NCBI GenBank assembly: GCA_964007475.1
Contig: OZ023275.1
Location: 8,473,829-8,537,828, forward strand
Length of the DNA: 64,000 nt
Direction: 5' to 3'
From: Hybos culiciformis
Taxonomy: Eukaryota; Arthropoda; Insecta; Diptera; Hybotidae
The position numbers were made by a program, and so were the translations under genes. Positions 1-14,423 of this stretch are shown here, piece after piece. Position 1 is the first letter of the stretch, and every line of letters begins with the position of its first letter. The notes below the pieces were generated by a model. It did not search any database. It saw only the letters and a program-made list of their open reading frames with translations, and was not told the origin of the DNA.

Positions 1-2012
1 TTTTTGTTCATTAATAAAAACGGTTACTCATTATAAATTCATCAAAAAAGAAATAATATTATAAATAATGTTTGTGAGCCAGTCAACAGTTCTCTTTTTA
101 ATTCAAATTAAAGGTCTGTAAAATGAAAAAAAAAAATGTATTTATATGAAATACAAAAAAAAAAATGATTATAATTATATTTTATGCAATATTATGATAA
201 ATTTTCCCCTGTGAATATGTGTATTATAAATTTTTTTCAATAGTGTTTTATACATTTTGTTATTCTAATAATTTTTTATTATTCTTGTTTGTTTGTCTGT
301 CAGCAAGCTAACCATTGGGTTTAATAAAATAATGCTCAATTCGATATATATATTTTTAATGGTATGTCTATTTGATTAAGGATTTGAGATTGTTGCTAAT
401 AATAATGGTATCTTACGTAGTACCAATTTATTTTTACAAAGACAAAGAAAAATTGGAGGTTAATCGAAATCGACAGTTTATATAATGCAAGTTCATTATG
501 TATGTTTGTTTGTATGAAATTTAGTTTTATAATAAAATGTTCCTATTGTTTTAATAAAAATATAGAAATCTTCGTAAAATCAATAAGTCAACTTGTAAAT
601 GATCTATCTCATTTGTAACATTATATTTTGAAGTATATTCCTAAGGATTTATAAAATATATTATTTGTTTGTTAAAGGTAAAATTAGGTCCAAGCTTTAG
701 TTTTGGGTCTTTATCTCTTGTATTTGATAGTTTGAAATCTTTAAAACCGTCAGTAAAGTCGAAATTATTTAGAACCTGATCTTGGACATATATCCAATTA
801 TTTAGAACCTGATCTTGACCATATATCTTGATTTCTTTAATCTCTACTTTATTCAAATTACAAACCAATTAATTTATGCATTACATCTAATTCCTAAGCA
901 AATTGAATAACATTTTTTTTTACCAGTTTTATTGAATTGTACATAAAATATAATGTAGGTACAAATTTTCAAAGAAAATTTCAAAGAAAATTAATGAATT
1001 ATTCGTTATTATTATGTGAATAATTTTATTATTTAAATATCTAAGGAACAAAAAATATATTTTTTTTGTAATTACAGAGCAGTTGTCGTAAAAATATTCT
1101 CAGCATAATTTTTCCCATGTTGTCTTTTATAAAATTATAATTTAAATAAGAAAGAAGTTTGTGTGTCAGTAAAAAGGTGTTGTACATTTTTATCTGTTTC
1201 ATATTTTTTTTTACAGAAACTAATAAAGATACATTCTGTTGTTATGCAGAAATGTTGTTACCGTCGTATAAATACAACACACTATGAAAAAAATGTTAAA
1301 TAATTATTTATGTATTTGTATTTAGAATATTTTAAAATATATATATTTTTTGAATGAAAAAAACTTCGTTTGTTTGTTTGTCAACTTTATGTTTGAATTT
1401 CTTATAATAATCTTTTAACAAATGTATGCTTTTTGTTAGTATACTATAGATAGGCTTTAATACTGCAAATAAAATTTTAGATAATCTTAAGAGAGAGTAG
1501 AATAAGTATATTAGATGAGTAACTCTGTTAAAAAATAAATTGGTTTGTTTGTGGGTCGAACTTTTTTTTATAACAATATCACTTTATACATGATGTTATG
1601 TAAATTTTTTTATTTTATAATACATAATTGTAAAAGTCAATGTTTAGGGTTCATAATACCTTTTGTTTCTATAGTTAAGATAAGATATGTGTGTACACTG
1701 GACCAAAACACCGTGCAATAGGTTTTATATAGATAATATTTCTGAAAATTTCAATTTCGGTAAATAGAAATAAATAATTTGAGTAACTGAATTATAAATA
1801 TTTTCGGTTAATTATAAGATTTTGTAATGTGCAGGTATTCTTTTACGACAATTTTGATTTTTAAGTTTTTCATTTTAAGTCTACCATTCATTTTAAGTCT
1901 ACCCTTTGGCTTAGCACCGATCTTAATTAAGAGTTTTCTGTTTCAACCTTAAGCCACTTTTTCAAAAAGAAAATAAGATATAAAATACTCAAAAAATTGG
2001 TTTATAACAAAT
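1..2012. other. Intergenic stretch downstream of the SLC5 gene, no gene seen
   Basis: AT-rich non-coding sequence with long A and T runs. I see no supported gene on either strand. It contains two short tandem duplications: a 33-bp unit at 763-828, and an 18-bp unit at about 1871-1905. The short minus-strand reading frame over 641-868 exists only because the 33-bp unit is a multiple of three. Confidence 0.6.
763..828. repeat. 33-bp tandem duplication, two copies
   Basis: The copies at 763-795 and 796-828 both begin AATTATTTAGAACCTGATCT and differ at only a few positions, so the duplication is fairly recent. No function is evident. Confidence 0.85.
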
Positions 2013-2018
2013 TTTATT
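2013..2018 (-). terminator. Polyadenylation signal of the SLC5 gene
   Basis: AATAAA read on the minus strand, about 30 bases after the TGA/TAA-type stop of the transporter at 2048. Its position and orientation fit the end of that transcript. The call rests on motif and spacing only. Confidence 0.5.
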
Positions 2019-2047
2019 TTGGTGTAACTTAAAAACTTAAATTGTGT

Positions 2048-5000
2048 TCATTTTTCCTTAAAATTATCCAGATTTAGATTTGAACTTTCATATTCTTTGG
2101 TGGTTTCAATACCAATAGGTTCTAGTCTTTGAGGATTTTCTTTATTTTTCATTCTCCTTCTGTTAATTATTGTTCGAACAAATGGAGCTAAAAGATTTTG
2201 ATCTATGTCCTCAGGTTTATTTGGCCCAGCTATTAGAGACACTGTCAAAGCAATAACTATTGTTAGAAAGGCTCCAAGAAATGTATACCATAAATATGAG
2301 ATATGATAAATTGCAAACGGATGATCAGAACTAAAAAATAAGCAAATTTTATTTGTTATTTAATTTTTTTTGTTATAATTGTTCAAATAACTTAACAGAC
2401 AAATTCCATAAATATGATGTTTAGAAATTTTATGTAACAAAATGTATGTTATGTTCAATGAATACTATTTTGAATGAGATAATATTTGTTAGTATCCACT
2501 AAAATTGGCTTATTTTTCTTGTAAGAAAATAATTTCAGAAATTAGTACTTACAAATCATTTTCAGGTACTTCATTGAATATCGATGTTGTATTTAAATCA
2601 ATTAAGCTAAATGATTTTTGAACATCACCGTATACGTAATCACATCCCGAAGCCGAAAGAGGTTTCGTTTCAAATTTTAATTCTCCACTTGCTATCGCAG
2701 TCTGTGCCTTGGCACATAGCCAGCTCATTAATCCCAAAGATGTTAGGCCTCCAACCAGTGCACCCTAAATTTTTTTTTTAAATTAATTTTAGCATACTAT
2801 GTATTTACAACATAATTAATAAATTATAAAAAATTTGTTATGAAATTACCTTTCCTTCTACCCATGGAACCATAACACCCAACGTGAATATTCCTAATAG
2901 TGGTCCATTTGAAACCGCCCCTAAACTCATTGATAGTTGTAGTACTGTTCCTAGTTTTTCAACAACAAATACTAATGAAACACACATCACTCCAAAAATG
3001 ACAACAACAGCTCTCATCAAAAAAGCTGTTTGGAATTCAGTTAATGGCTTATTTCTAAATGGTTTGAAAAAATCTTCCAAAACGACTGCTGACATTGAAT
3101 TCAAGCCTGTTGATAATGAGCTTAAAGCCGCACTGAATACGCCAGCACAAAACAATCCTGTGAAAAATAGTGTTGACCGTGATTTCATAAACTTTTACTT
3201 TAAAATTAACTTACCCGGTAAACCTGGAAAATCTCCTAAGGTTTCCATTACTAAAAGTGGAAGTACTTGATCCTTTGCCCTAGCTAGCTATATAATACAA
3301 AATTTTGAATTAATTAGTTCAAAAAACCAATCATCATTGCACTTTAATACCTCAAAAACAATTATCTGAGTTTAAAAAATGCCAAAATTATAGTTAAAAT
3401 AAATAATTGGGTAAAACTTTATTATTCTTCCGATCTATTTAATTCAAGATTTATTTATATGGTTATTTATGTGGCAGGTGAATATTTTTTTTTATTAACT
3501 TACTTTTGTTGTTAATGGATCGCAATCATAATATTTGGCATAAATCAGAAGACCACTGTATCCACAAATAGTGAGCAAGGATAAAACTCCGCCAATAAAA
3601 CTCCAAAGTGCACTAGTGATTTAAAACAAATTATTTTTTAAAATTATGTGAATATCAAATCTTTTAGAAATTGAAATTTAAACCGCTTCGGAAAAATTTC
3701 ATATTTAATATCTAAATCAGTTGGATATTATCTATATTTTATCTAAATCAAATTTGTGGACATTTATAAATTGCCGCGACGACGAGTTTATATACTTTAT
3801 TTACTTTACGGCTTAATTTGTATATCTTCTGAAAGCTTAATTTTCAAAATTAAAAATATAGGTTCTAGATAACAAATTTATGCATCTTTGTACATAACAC
3901 ATATATTTACAAATTCTTATATGTACTAATAAGAAACTAATTTTCTTATAAAATTATTGTAATTATAAAATAACTAATATTAACTAATTTCGATACTTAC
4001 ATTCTGGCTGACTTTATTGTTGGAAGAGATAGATATCCTAAGAACGAAATTAAATTTTGATTATAATATTTAGAAAAATAAAATTGAAATTTAAACAATA
4101 CTTTGAATCATATTTTGAGAGACTGCTTGACTTTTCAGCCAATGAGGAAGTCCACCTAGAATTAAAGAGTAAACTGTGTGGCGCTCTGTTATATCAAAAG
4201 TAAAGCTGAAAATAAAATATAATAAAAAATTTTTTTTACTGTATCACATTTTACGTTCTATTTAATAATATATTTACAATACAAATAATTTTCATATTAA
4301 AATACAAAATAATGTATTTACTTTGGTGGCTCTAGCCGTCCGCTTTCCCATGCCTTTTGCCAAACAAATCCAAAACCACCAACATCAATTGTTCCTTTAA
4401 TAATTATAGTTATCATAGCGCCAAACATTAAGAAAGTCTGAACTACATCTGTCCAAACAACTGCTTTAAGTCCACCCTTAAAAACAAAAAAACATTTAAA
4501 TCAATAAATATTAACGTACAAGCCAGTACATGGAAATTGATAAGTTAACATTATTTTAACAATTTTTAGTATACGATGATTAAAGTTTCTAATTAGCTTA
4601 AAAAATCAGCGCAAATTTTTTATATTTGCTCATTAACAAGGTTTGTTTATTAGTAATAAATATATTTTTATTTCAGATAAAAAGCTTAATTTAACCTAAA
4701 AATTATCTAATCATTTATATTATAGACCTGATTCTATTTTTCGATTTCAAAATAACAAATTTACATACAACAAAATTATACGAGACAATAAAAGTCGAAA
4801 TTTATGTACTTTATAATTTTGGACTACATTCTTAGTCCAAGTGGTATGTAATATAATAATCATAAAAAACATGTGAGAAATTGGATAAAACTTTTCAATT
4901 AGGTTAAGTGTGAAAATGAAAAATTTTGTGTATTTCTGTAATTATTATTACAAAATTCAATAGAATCATGAATAAAAGCTAGACTGTCAATTTTAGATAG

Positions 5001-7479
5001 GAAAATTTTCAAAATATAACATACATATTTATTCGCATAATCATTGATTACAATTGTCAATGCAACTTTTTTAATATCGTAATAAGATTGAATTAAATTT
5101 TCCATCTCGCAAAAAATTATAATTAAATTAAAATTCCAATTCGGCGACCCGATTGGTATATAATTTACCAGAAAACTGAAAATATGTTTGTATGTATAGT
5201 GAAATGACTAGTAAGAATTAATTTCTTAGATTTATTTCAAATATATAGCATAATATGTTAAATGATTAACACATAAATATATGTATATGACGAGTATACT
5301 TTTTGATATCAATTTAAAATATTATATTTACCATACCACACATGTGTAAAATATGCAAACAACGCAAACGATTGGTGTTATTAGGTGAACATTTATTCCG
5401 GTAGCTAAAATTGAAAAATGTTAAAATATAAATGTATGATTAAAATTGATATGTAAATAAACAAAACAAAAAAAAAATTGGAATTTTTGTTAGGATTCAA
5501 TTAATAAAAATAAGTAGTAATACGTTTGTGATAATTTATGTGACAGACTTTGATGTATGATATTTTATAAAATGAACGAAATATACACTATTGGTAGCTT
5601 AAGACTAAATAATGTTTTTAAGCATAATTCGATAATTATGAAAAACTTTTAACACTATGAAACATTTGAAAATTATCTATTATTTACGAACCAAATTTTT
5701 CATACAAAAAATTTATAAAATTTGATAATTTATAAAATCGAATTTGTTGTGAAATGAGTAAGTAAGAGTAAAACATAATAAATCTTAAATCAACGCTTGG
5801 AAAAAAATTTCTTGAATTTTTATCCAAATATACAGTATTTAATGTATTCCTAGTACTGTATCAATTGTGGTCCAAGCCCATTAGGACCAAGAATGAATTG
5901 CATACATTTTTTTATGTATTATTATTTGAGTGATAGTGGTGTTTCAATGGTATATTTTATGACGAATTTTATGATAACTGCTTCCTTATAATGTCGTACA
6001 TATTAATTCATATATTTTAAAGGTTATAAAAGACATGTTAACTTACTAATACGAATATAGATCTTAGAGTATGATTTGAAAAGAGAAAAAATGATTATGA
6101 TTTTAAGTTTTTGGGCTAATGACAGTTCATAATACAAAATGTAAAATATTTTACCTTGATTAAAAGCTAATGCAGGTACGTAAATCACAATAGGTAGCCA
6201 AGTCATCTGTAATTTTTTTTTAAATACAAAAATTTTTAGTAAAATATTTTAAAAATGTTATAATTATATTACCGATCCAAATGCAAACATAATTGATCCA
6301 AACAATCTCATTCGTTTATCAAACCTTGTTTCTAAATACTAAAACATAAAATTAATCATAAATTACAAGAATCCTGTTCAGACGGAGAGTAAAGAAATAG
6401 TTATAAAGAAAAAAATTCACAAACATAGTTTCAAACTCAATAACTCAAATTTAGATAATAGTTTCGAATGCGTAAGAAATACACCACTTTTTCTTCATAT
6501 TTAATTTTTAAGTATTTTTCTATGCAAGAAATAAGCTAGATTCTAGATAGAACTATCTTAATTGAAACACGATTTAAATTTTACTGGAACAACATTTTAC
6601 TGGATTTTTAGTTCTTATTTAAAAAAAATTCTTGGTATAAATTGTCAAAAATAATTTCATTTGTAAATATAATGTGGTTAAATACTCATATACATGAAAT
6701 TAAATTTCTAACTTTATATGCCATCAGGATATAAATGAGTTTTATCGAGGATTTAAAAATCTTTTTATGTTTCTAAAGCCAGGCTCTTTAGATTTAATAT
6801 TCAGATTGAAACTAATTTAAGAATTTACTTACTTGATAAGTTGATGTTAATTTTAAATCATGAAACACAGGCAAATAAATATATGACATTATAATGCCCA
6901 TCAAAAGCACAGCTAAAATTATTGGGAATATTGAAATTTATATAACAAAGAAAACATAACAAAATTAACATATCAATATAAATTGTCTTGTTTTTTTTAA
7001 AGAAATAAAAAAAATTAATAAATTTACCTGCAACTATGTACATGTATTGAATTCCAAATAAATAAATTTCAGTCGGTGTACCCAATAATGTAATTCCAGA
7101 TATAAAACTGATGATAATTTTTATTTTTTTAGTATTTTTTTTATTTTTCAAAAATATTAAAAATCAATTAAAAATCAATTAATCAATCAATATATATAAT
7201 TTCATATATTTATAATTCGATTGAGAATTAAATGTTAATTTATATTCACCTGGCAATTAATGACATTGTTATTGGAAATATTTTCATATTTCGTCCACCA
7301 ACTAAATAATTATCTTCAGCATCTTTGCTAACTTTTAATTTTGTATTTTTTAGTTTAAAAGCAAAATAAACCCCAATTAAAGAACAGCTGAGTAACATTG
7401 AAACAAATACCAAATAATCTGGCCAATAAAATTTTTGCAATGAAATTTTTACTTCATTGACATCTGGTAATTGATTCAT
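2048..7479 (-). CDS. Sodium-coupled monocarboxylate/multivitamin transporter (SLC5, SSF family), 14 exons
   Basis: Coding exons in order: 7479-7250, 7107-7028, 6912-6833, 6338-6273, 6206-6155, 5404-5337, 4476-4322, 4205-4102, 4037-4001, 3612-3504, 3287-3215, 3157-2850, 2764-2553, 2330-2048. All junctions are GT-AG, the phases agree, and the total is 618 aa, the usual SLC5 length. Visible family motifs: YLVGGRNM (58-65), then SFISGITLLGTPTEIYLFG (77-95); GGLKAVVWTD from 193, the symporter signature region; ERHTVYSLILGG near 251; and PGLPGLFCAGVFSAAL into SSLSTGLNS (to about 372), the sodium-site helix. The first membrane segment is about 21-41 and the tail is polar and cytosolic. Family knowledge says such proteins import monocarboxylates, biotin or pantothenate with sodium at the plasma membrane. 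The exact substrate cannot be read here. One intron is only 57 bases (3214-3158) and contains an in-frame stop, so it must be removed. The start ATG is the only upstream Met before the first helix. Confidence 0.93.
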
Positions 7480-9711
7480 AATTTAATTTTTTTTTTTTTT
7501 TTTAATATAATTAAAATAAACAAAAAAAAATATTCGATTTTGTTTATATATTTTATTTTGGTGAAACCTGATTTTCAAAAAATTACTTTATTTGGAACAC
7601 ACAAACTTGACCACCTCAAAGCAACTAAATTTAAATAAAAAAAACCCCATATTGTTCTGAATTATCATTATTTAAAATAAAATAATACCAGGTTATTTTA
7701 TGTACAGCAGATCTATAATGATAATTGGTCTTATAGTAAATTTATTTTTATTTTTATTATTTTTTTTGATCTTATTTTATTTAGTGATGCTAAGTATATT
7801 ACTGAGTGTAATCGTTAAGCTTTATAAAACTTAAGCCAGATTAAAAATTATGATAATCTTTGCAATATAGGGCGGCAAGGCAAGTAATTATTATACTGTA
7901 CATAATATACGTTTGTAAGTATTTCTGCATAACTAATAAGTTTGAGGAACAGAAAAATCGATGCGTCCAACTGAGCTGATCCTAAATTTATAATTTTTTT
8001 ATAAAATTTTCGTTCAAAAAGGGAAGTAAAAATTTGAAGAAAATAAGAATGAAACATTTTAGTTGAAAGGTGTGTACACTAAATTCAAAGATAGTTTTTT
8101 AAGCTCTTCCAGGCATGATGGTAGTATTTCTGACTTATATAAGTTTTATATTTCGAACTGGATAAATTCATCTTTTAATAATTTAAATCAATCAAATTTC
8201 ATCCTAAGTTATGTTGCGATGAAATTAATAATGCTCAACCGTTTACAATACGAACTACTTAGATGTAATTTCCTATTTAAATATCCATGTATCTCATAGA
8301 TTATTATATTTTATCTAAAAACTAGTTAAGTAATAAGTTTTAATGATAATCGGTATAATATTATTTCCATACATAATTGAAACACAACTTGCAAATTAGT
8401 TTTTTTTTTGTTTCCCAAAATTAGTTAATAAATAAAAATAGTTAGTTATTATTCTATTTTCATTAGTAGATTTTTATAAAAATAATTGACATATCATATG
8501 ACGAATAATAATCAATAATTTTTTTCCCGGTAGGGTAGGAATCTGTTACTTTCATTTTAATCAATCTATATGTATATTAGCCCATTGTAAAAGATATTAC
8601 GATCGAATGTAGCTCAAATATTTTTAATAAAATGTACAGCACACTATGTAGATGGGGAGATACTCTTTATTTTAAAATTTGAAAGTAATCAGAATAATGT
8701 GTACTGTTTATTTATATTAAATTTGATTAATTTGATGATTTTGCACCAAATATTTTAATGTTTTACTTATTTAAATATGTACAAATAAAGTTAAAATATC
8801 AAAACAAAAAAAAAAAAATTACAACTTTTTCAACTATAAATAGCAATAGTATTTTTTTCCGTAAATTATTATGTAGTAAGTCAATTCTGGTGAGTTCGGC
8901 ATTACGTAAATTATACATTGCTACTTATTAATAAGTAGAGCGATAATTTAAACTGAAGTTAATTTTTTATGCGTTTTCTAAGAAAAATAATTTTATTAAT
9001 GAATAAATAACTTTATTTTAGTTAGGATTTTGACATTTTATTAATAAGTTTTAAGACGGAAATAAGATTAAGAAATTTCACTAGAAGTTTATTGAACATT
9101 TTAGTTTGAATATCGTTTAGTTTGCATAATATTTTAATTTTTAATCAAATTTTACGCAGAATACTCTGTTTATGTTTCTTATACACACAATTTTCTGAAT
9201 AGTTGTAAACATGATATAAGGCGTCAAAAATGTTTCTATATCATCGTATTATAACCCATAATAGATATGACGAATTGATAAAAAAATTACAACATCATAT
9301 TAATTATTTTCATTTATTTTAAGCTCGAATTTATCTTACTTTTCATGACTTCCATGTTTAAAATTTAAATCATTTTATCTTATCTTGCCTTGTCTCTTGA
9401 TTTCAATTTCAGTGATGTACTTGAATATAATTTATTATTATTATTTTACAAATATCACATTATTATCTGTAAGATAAGAAAGATTTTTTTTTTAAATATA
9501 AGTATGTCTATGAATTCAATTTAAATCATAATCTAAAAATATTCTAATTCTTTTTATATACATATAATGAATTATGCTATATATTTATTGCTTTCTTTGA
9601 AACATAGATACATAATATATATTTTTTTTAAATTTACAACATGCAGTTTAGATGGTTATAAATTGACGCAATTAAACATTAGGTAAAATAAATTTACGTT
9701 TTAATTTCATG

Positions 9712-9852
9712 ATATCGCTATTCATTCAAAAATAAGATAATAAAATAATATTCATTGAGTTATAATCAGATTTTATTCAATATAATATCGCTATTCATTC
9801 AAAAATAAGATAATAAAATAATCAGATTATATATCAGATTTTATTCAATATA
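9712..9852. repeat. 73-bp tandem duplication, two copies
   Basis: Both copies begin ATATCGCTATTCATTCAAAA and end in ATTTTATTCAATATAA. The first starts at 9712 and the second at 9785. The second copy is a few bases shorter in its middle. It is non-coding. Confidence 0.85.
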
Positions 9853-10912
9853 ATGATCTTCAACTTAAGATACGTAATACAACATAATATTACATGATTT
9901 TTAATAGTTATACATAAGGTTTAAATATAAAGATATATACTCTGATAATATCATGTTTATGTACTTTCTAATATGTAGTATTTAGGACCTGAATAATATT
10001 TAGAAAAATTTTATTATCAATTCTAGACATAAAACAAAATTCAAATTCTAACCCAATTTTAATTTGAAAACTATTTTTAAAAATATTTTTTCATACAATC
10101 AAATAAAAAAATAAATAAGAATAAAAATAAATCTTAGTTGCGTGATATTTAATTGTTTTAAACTCTTTTTATTAAATTACTTTTTTTTTCATCTTAAGTA
10201 AATTATAATATTATTTATTTTTTTTTCTTATAAATTTTTCCAACTCTTCTATAAGTAAAACAAAATTTATTTGGGATTGATGATTTTGAAGATATTTTCG
10301 ATAATTTAATAATAATATTGGTTGTTTTGTTGATTCACACAAAACGGATGTTGCGCGTAATTATCAATATCATAACACTAAAATTTTATTATTATTATTT
10401 TTTTTTTATGAAAAGGTATTGCGCTTCAATGATTGGTCCGGATATATCTAATTAGTATTAGATTTTTTTACCTAATTTTTTTTTTTCGTAATCAAATTAT
10501 AAAAATCTGAGGAATATTATAAAAATTGTGTTAAATTGGCGGGAAATTGTAGAAAAATTTATAAGAAACCAAAAATGATAAATTTTGAAGATTAAGCATA
10601 AAATGAAAGTACTAAGTATTAAAATAAAAAGATTTCGACAGATAAATCCGATATTGAGTTGAATTTTAGTGGAGAAGATAAACTTTCTGCATAAGTAATT
10701 GCTCAAAAAGTTTACTACGAAATAATAATTCCAGAAATAATAAATTTTTAAAGTAATTGAATAAAAAGATATATTTATGCACTAAAGAATCACTACATTG
10801 GAATCAAAATTTTGTAGAAATTGATTTTAAGCAGACACATAGTAAAGTTTCACTAAGTTTGTGTTACACTTATCTGAATTGTAATAAAATCACACATTTA
10901 GATTATAAGCGA

Positions 10913-11336
10913 GTCACACTACAACTAAAAAGCCACTACTTATGGTGGCTTTTTGAAATGCGTTCACACTTGCATTTTTTTGTTTTTTTTGTTTTTTTTT
11001 CTCTTTTTGTAATATCTTTTTCCTTTTCTTTCCGAAATATTTTTTACTTTTTTCTTTTTTTTTTCTCTTTTTGTAATATCTTTTTCCTTTTTTTTCCGAA
11101 ATTTTTTTTGTTTTTTTATTCGTTTTTTTTAAAAAAATAGCCGCCAACTTCCTGAAAGTATGCAATTCTTAGTTTATTTTTTTCTCACAGAGCTCATTTG
11201 TTATTTGATCCCTGATTTTCTAGTGGCTTTTTGAAAAGCCACTAGCTTTTTTTCTTTTTTTTGTATGGAAAAAGCCACTAAATAGCCACAACGATGATAG
11301 CTTTTTCAAAAAGCCATTAAAAAGCCGAAGTGTGAC
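10913..11336. mobile_element. Fold-back/MITE-like element with repeated GTGGCTTTTTGAAA motifs
   Basis: The ends are inverted: GTCACACT at 10913-10920 and AGTGTGAC at 11329-11336. The interior repeats the motif AGTGGCTTTTTGAAA and its complement several times (about 10,938, 11,221, 11,268 and 11,310). One copy is a near-perfect hairpin, AGTGGCTTTTTGAAAAGCCA at about 11,222. A 64-bp T-rich unit is tandemly duplicated inside (11,001 and 11,065). The sequences just outside, about 10,890 and 11,349, share TCACACATTTA in direct orientation. There is no transposase reading frame, so it is non-autonomous. The superfamily is not determined. Confidence 0.6.
10990..11112. repeat. 64-bp T-rich tandem duplication inside the fold-back element
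   Basis: CTCTTTTTGTAATATCTTTT occurs at 11001 and again at 11065, each followed by a pyrimidine tract and CCGAAAT. The K-rich and F-rich reading frames over this region are products of this low-complexity repeat. Confidence 0.8.
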
Positions 11337-14300
11337 AGCCATATTAGTTTCACACATTTATATTAGTTGGAAATAAAACAAAATTATAGAAATTGTTATA
11401 ATTGTATCATTATCATCCGTTTAATTGAAAATAGTTTTTTTGATTAATTTGTTTTGCCAATTATATTATCAATTTAATATTCAAGTTCGATAAAAAAACT
11501 ATAGATGACTAATTTCTTTTTTTTAGAGAAATATTCTGTATTTTATATTTAAAATAAGATATTCAAATGTTCAAAAACTATAAAAAGCTTGCCTAGATTC
11601 GAAATTAAACTTGTAACACGAATCTGAACACTCTATAGATATTAGCGGCTTTAGATCGAAATAACGATTAAAAAAATAATAATATCAATATTTTTAGCTT
11701 TAAGTTTAGATGATGATAAACAAAAAAAAATCATTTTTGGACCACTCTTAAAGTATTAACATTGACCTATTGATTCTACTATATACAACTATGAGATTAC
11801 TACAAAATCTTACATTAACTATATACCAAAAAAATTATTTAAATTATTACACCTTTTTTTTAATCTATCCAACAAATCCAGTAGGTCCACACTGATTCAC
11901 AGAATTTAAATAAATAAAATGACAAATGTAATTTGTCAAAACTTGGGTTTTTATGGTGGTCGTCGGACGCACAGGTATTTTTTTTTTTGGATTTTAGGAT
12001 TTTTTGCTCCATGTTCTTATTTTTAATTATACTTTTTTTTTTTTTTTAATTTTACATATAAAAATTGTGTAAACCGTGACTAAAGTTTTATTATCAGTAT
12101 TTTATCGTTTTCCAAATTCTCCGAACTAAAACTAATAAAAATTAATAAAATTTAATTTATTTATTGGTCCACGCTATATATTAAATAAAAAAAAGAAAAA
12201 AAAAAAGAAAAGATTTATTATACAATTGATAATGCAGTTGAACTTCTAAGTTTGTTTATTCAGAATCAGAATTTTACGAAGAATATTTTTATACAAAAAT
12301 GAAAACAAAAATAAAAAATAAATCAGGCTAATTTGGAATTCAATATGCGCTTGTAGATTTCAATATAAATTTATTGTGGTAATCATAAGTGAGGCAAATA
12401 CAAGATATACAAAATTAATAAATTATAGTTTTTTTTGTTTTGTATAATTTTAGTTTATGTTTGTTTTAAACTACCATTTGCTGGTAGTCTTAAATAAGAA
12501 ATATATTTTCTTAAATAGATAATGATCTTAACTCCTAATAATAAAAAATTTTTTTTTTTTTTTTTTGGAAAATTACGAAAATTTTCTTTCATAGAATATA
12601 ACATGATTTCAAACGGTTGGATAGATAAAAACTAAAAGAAAAAAATGAATATTCAAAACTTTGGTTTCTATAATATGTAATAAGAAATTATAATTTTAAT
12701 GCGTAAGTATTTATAATGACTTTGACATTTGAAAGTTATGATAAAATTTTTCAATGAATTTCCAATATTTTAAATATTATATACATTTGATAAACTATTT
12801 TTGAACGCATTTGGAATTCTAAGTTATCTTAAATTAAATTTATTGGTTATAAATAACTATATAAATAATTACATACTTATATCGATTTGCTTTCTTAACA
12901 TGCAACTTTTGTATACTGCAAGAAGCAAATTGGTTTAATTTGTGTTCGTTCAAATTAGTAGAAAAGTAGTATCTCAATAATCATTTTAACTTTTTGTTGG
13001 TTTAAAAAGGTTGATTTCCGTGAAATGTAATTTATTTAATATTCCGAGTATAAACTAAAAAAGTTTCTAGATGTTCAGGAACACTTGAAAAAACTAGTTA
13101 GATAAAAGTTTTAGATATATGTATCTCGAATTAAAGTTAAGCTGAAAAATTTAACAAAATTGTACAATTAAATGTTGTTCTTCTATTGTAGTTGGTGGTA
13201 TATATAATGTACGTAATAATAAATTTATATTTATAAAAATAATGTGATATTATCTATTCAGAAAATTCCACAAGTTAATGCAGTAATAATTTAAAATGTT
13301 GTAGTTACATATTTATAAACAAGAACTAAAGCAAAAATATTGAATGATTATAAATGATAAAAAAAAAATGCATTTCTTATTTATCTGTGTATATAATATA
13401 GAGTGTGTAAGGGCAAACATGAATTAAATTAATTGGTAAATAAAGTATAAGTGGCAAAAGTGGTAAATCAAAATATTTTAAATTTTTTAAATAAAATTAA
13501 GGCTTTTAAAAAAGCCGCCCAAATAAAATCTGCTGTTTTACAAATGTATGCCATTTGACAATTTATTTTTTATTTAATCGCTAAATTGTGTCCGTATATT
13601 TGAAAATTCCAATTGAAAATTACAAATTTTTGATCGAAATTATTTTTATTTTTGTTTTACATTTTGAATTTTTTTTTTCAATTATCTTTATCTACTTGTC
13701 ATTATAGTTCAATTCATTTGAGAAACAATATAATCAATGTTTTTTCGGTGGGAAAAAAAATCATGGGAAATTGAGTAAAAGTTTTTTTTTTTTTTTAATG
13801 TACCTAATTATATCAAATTGAGGGTATAATATATATAGTAAAAGAAGAGAAGAAAACATTTTAAAAAAAGAAAATATTTTGAAAAATTGGAAAGAAATTT
13901 AAAGTTGTATCATGTATTCGGTTGATTCGAGTTCGTTAATTAGATTTTCTTTTATCGGTATGAAGCTTGAAATTTTTTTATATTTTTATCTGAATGTGTT
14001 TCGACCACTGAGACTGAGACATGAAATTCCAACTTCAATGTCCAAAAATATGTAATTTATTAAAATTTCCAAGTTCAAAGCATTCAAATCATTGTCGAAA
14101 AATTATCAAAAATTTCTTTTATTAACAAGTCTAATACATACCTTTTAATTCGTAAATATTTTTCTTAAGAATAATGTTTTTCTTAATAATATGCAATGTA
14201 ATTTCAATAGATTAACATTTATGCTTAGTAAATTTCTTTTTTTTTATGTATAAATTTATGTACATAAATAAATTATTTGTGCTAAGCAGTATAATTCTGA

Positions 14301-14423
14301 ATAATCAGTAGTTTATAATGTGTTCTACACATTATTAAATTGTTTTACGCATATAAAGTGTCATCATACCGTACTGAGCGTATACGCATTGCTTGTATTT
14401 TGATTTTTTTTACGCCTAGATAA

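Noticed and set aside
2884..3270. 128-codon frame on the plus strand
   Set aside because: It is the antisense shadow of exons 11-12 of the transporter, whose minus-strand reading carries clear SSF motifs and matching splice sites.
10757..11165. Phe-rich plus-strand and Lys-rich minus-strand frames
   Set aside because: They arise from T-rich tandem units inside the fold-back element, with no conserved sequence.
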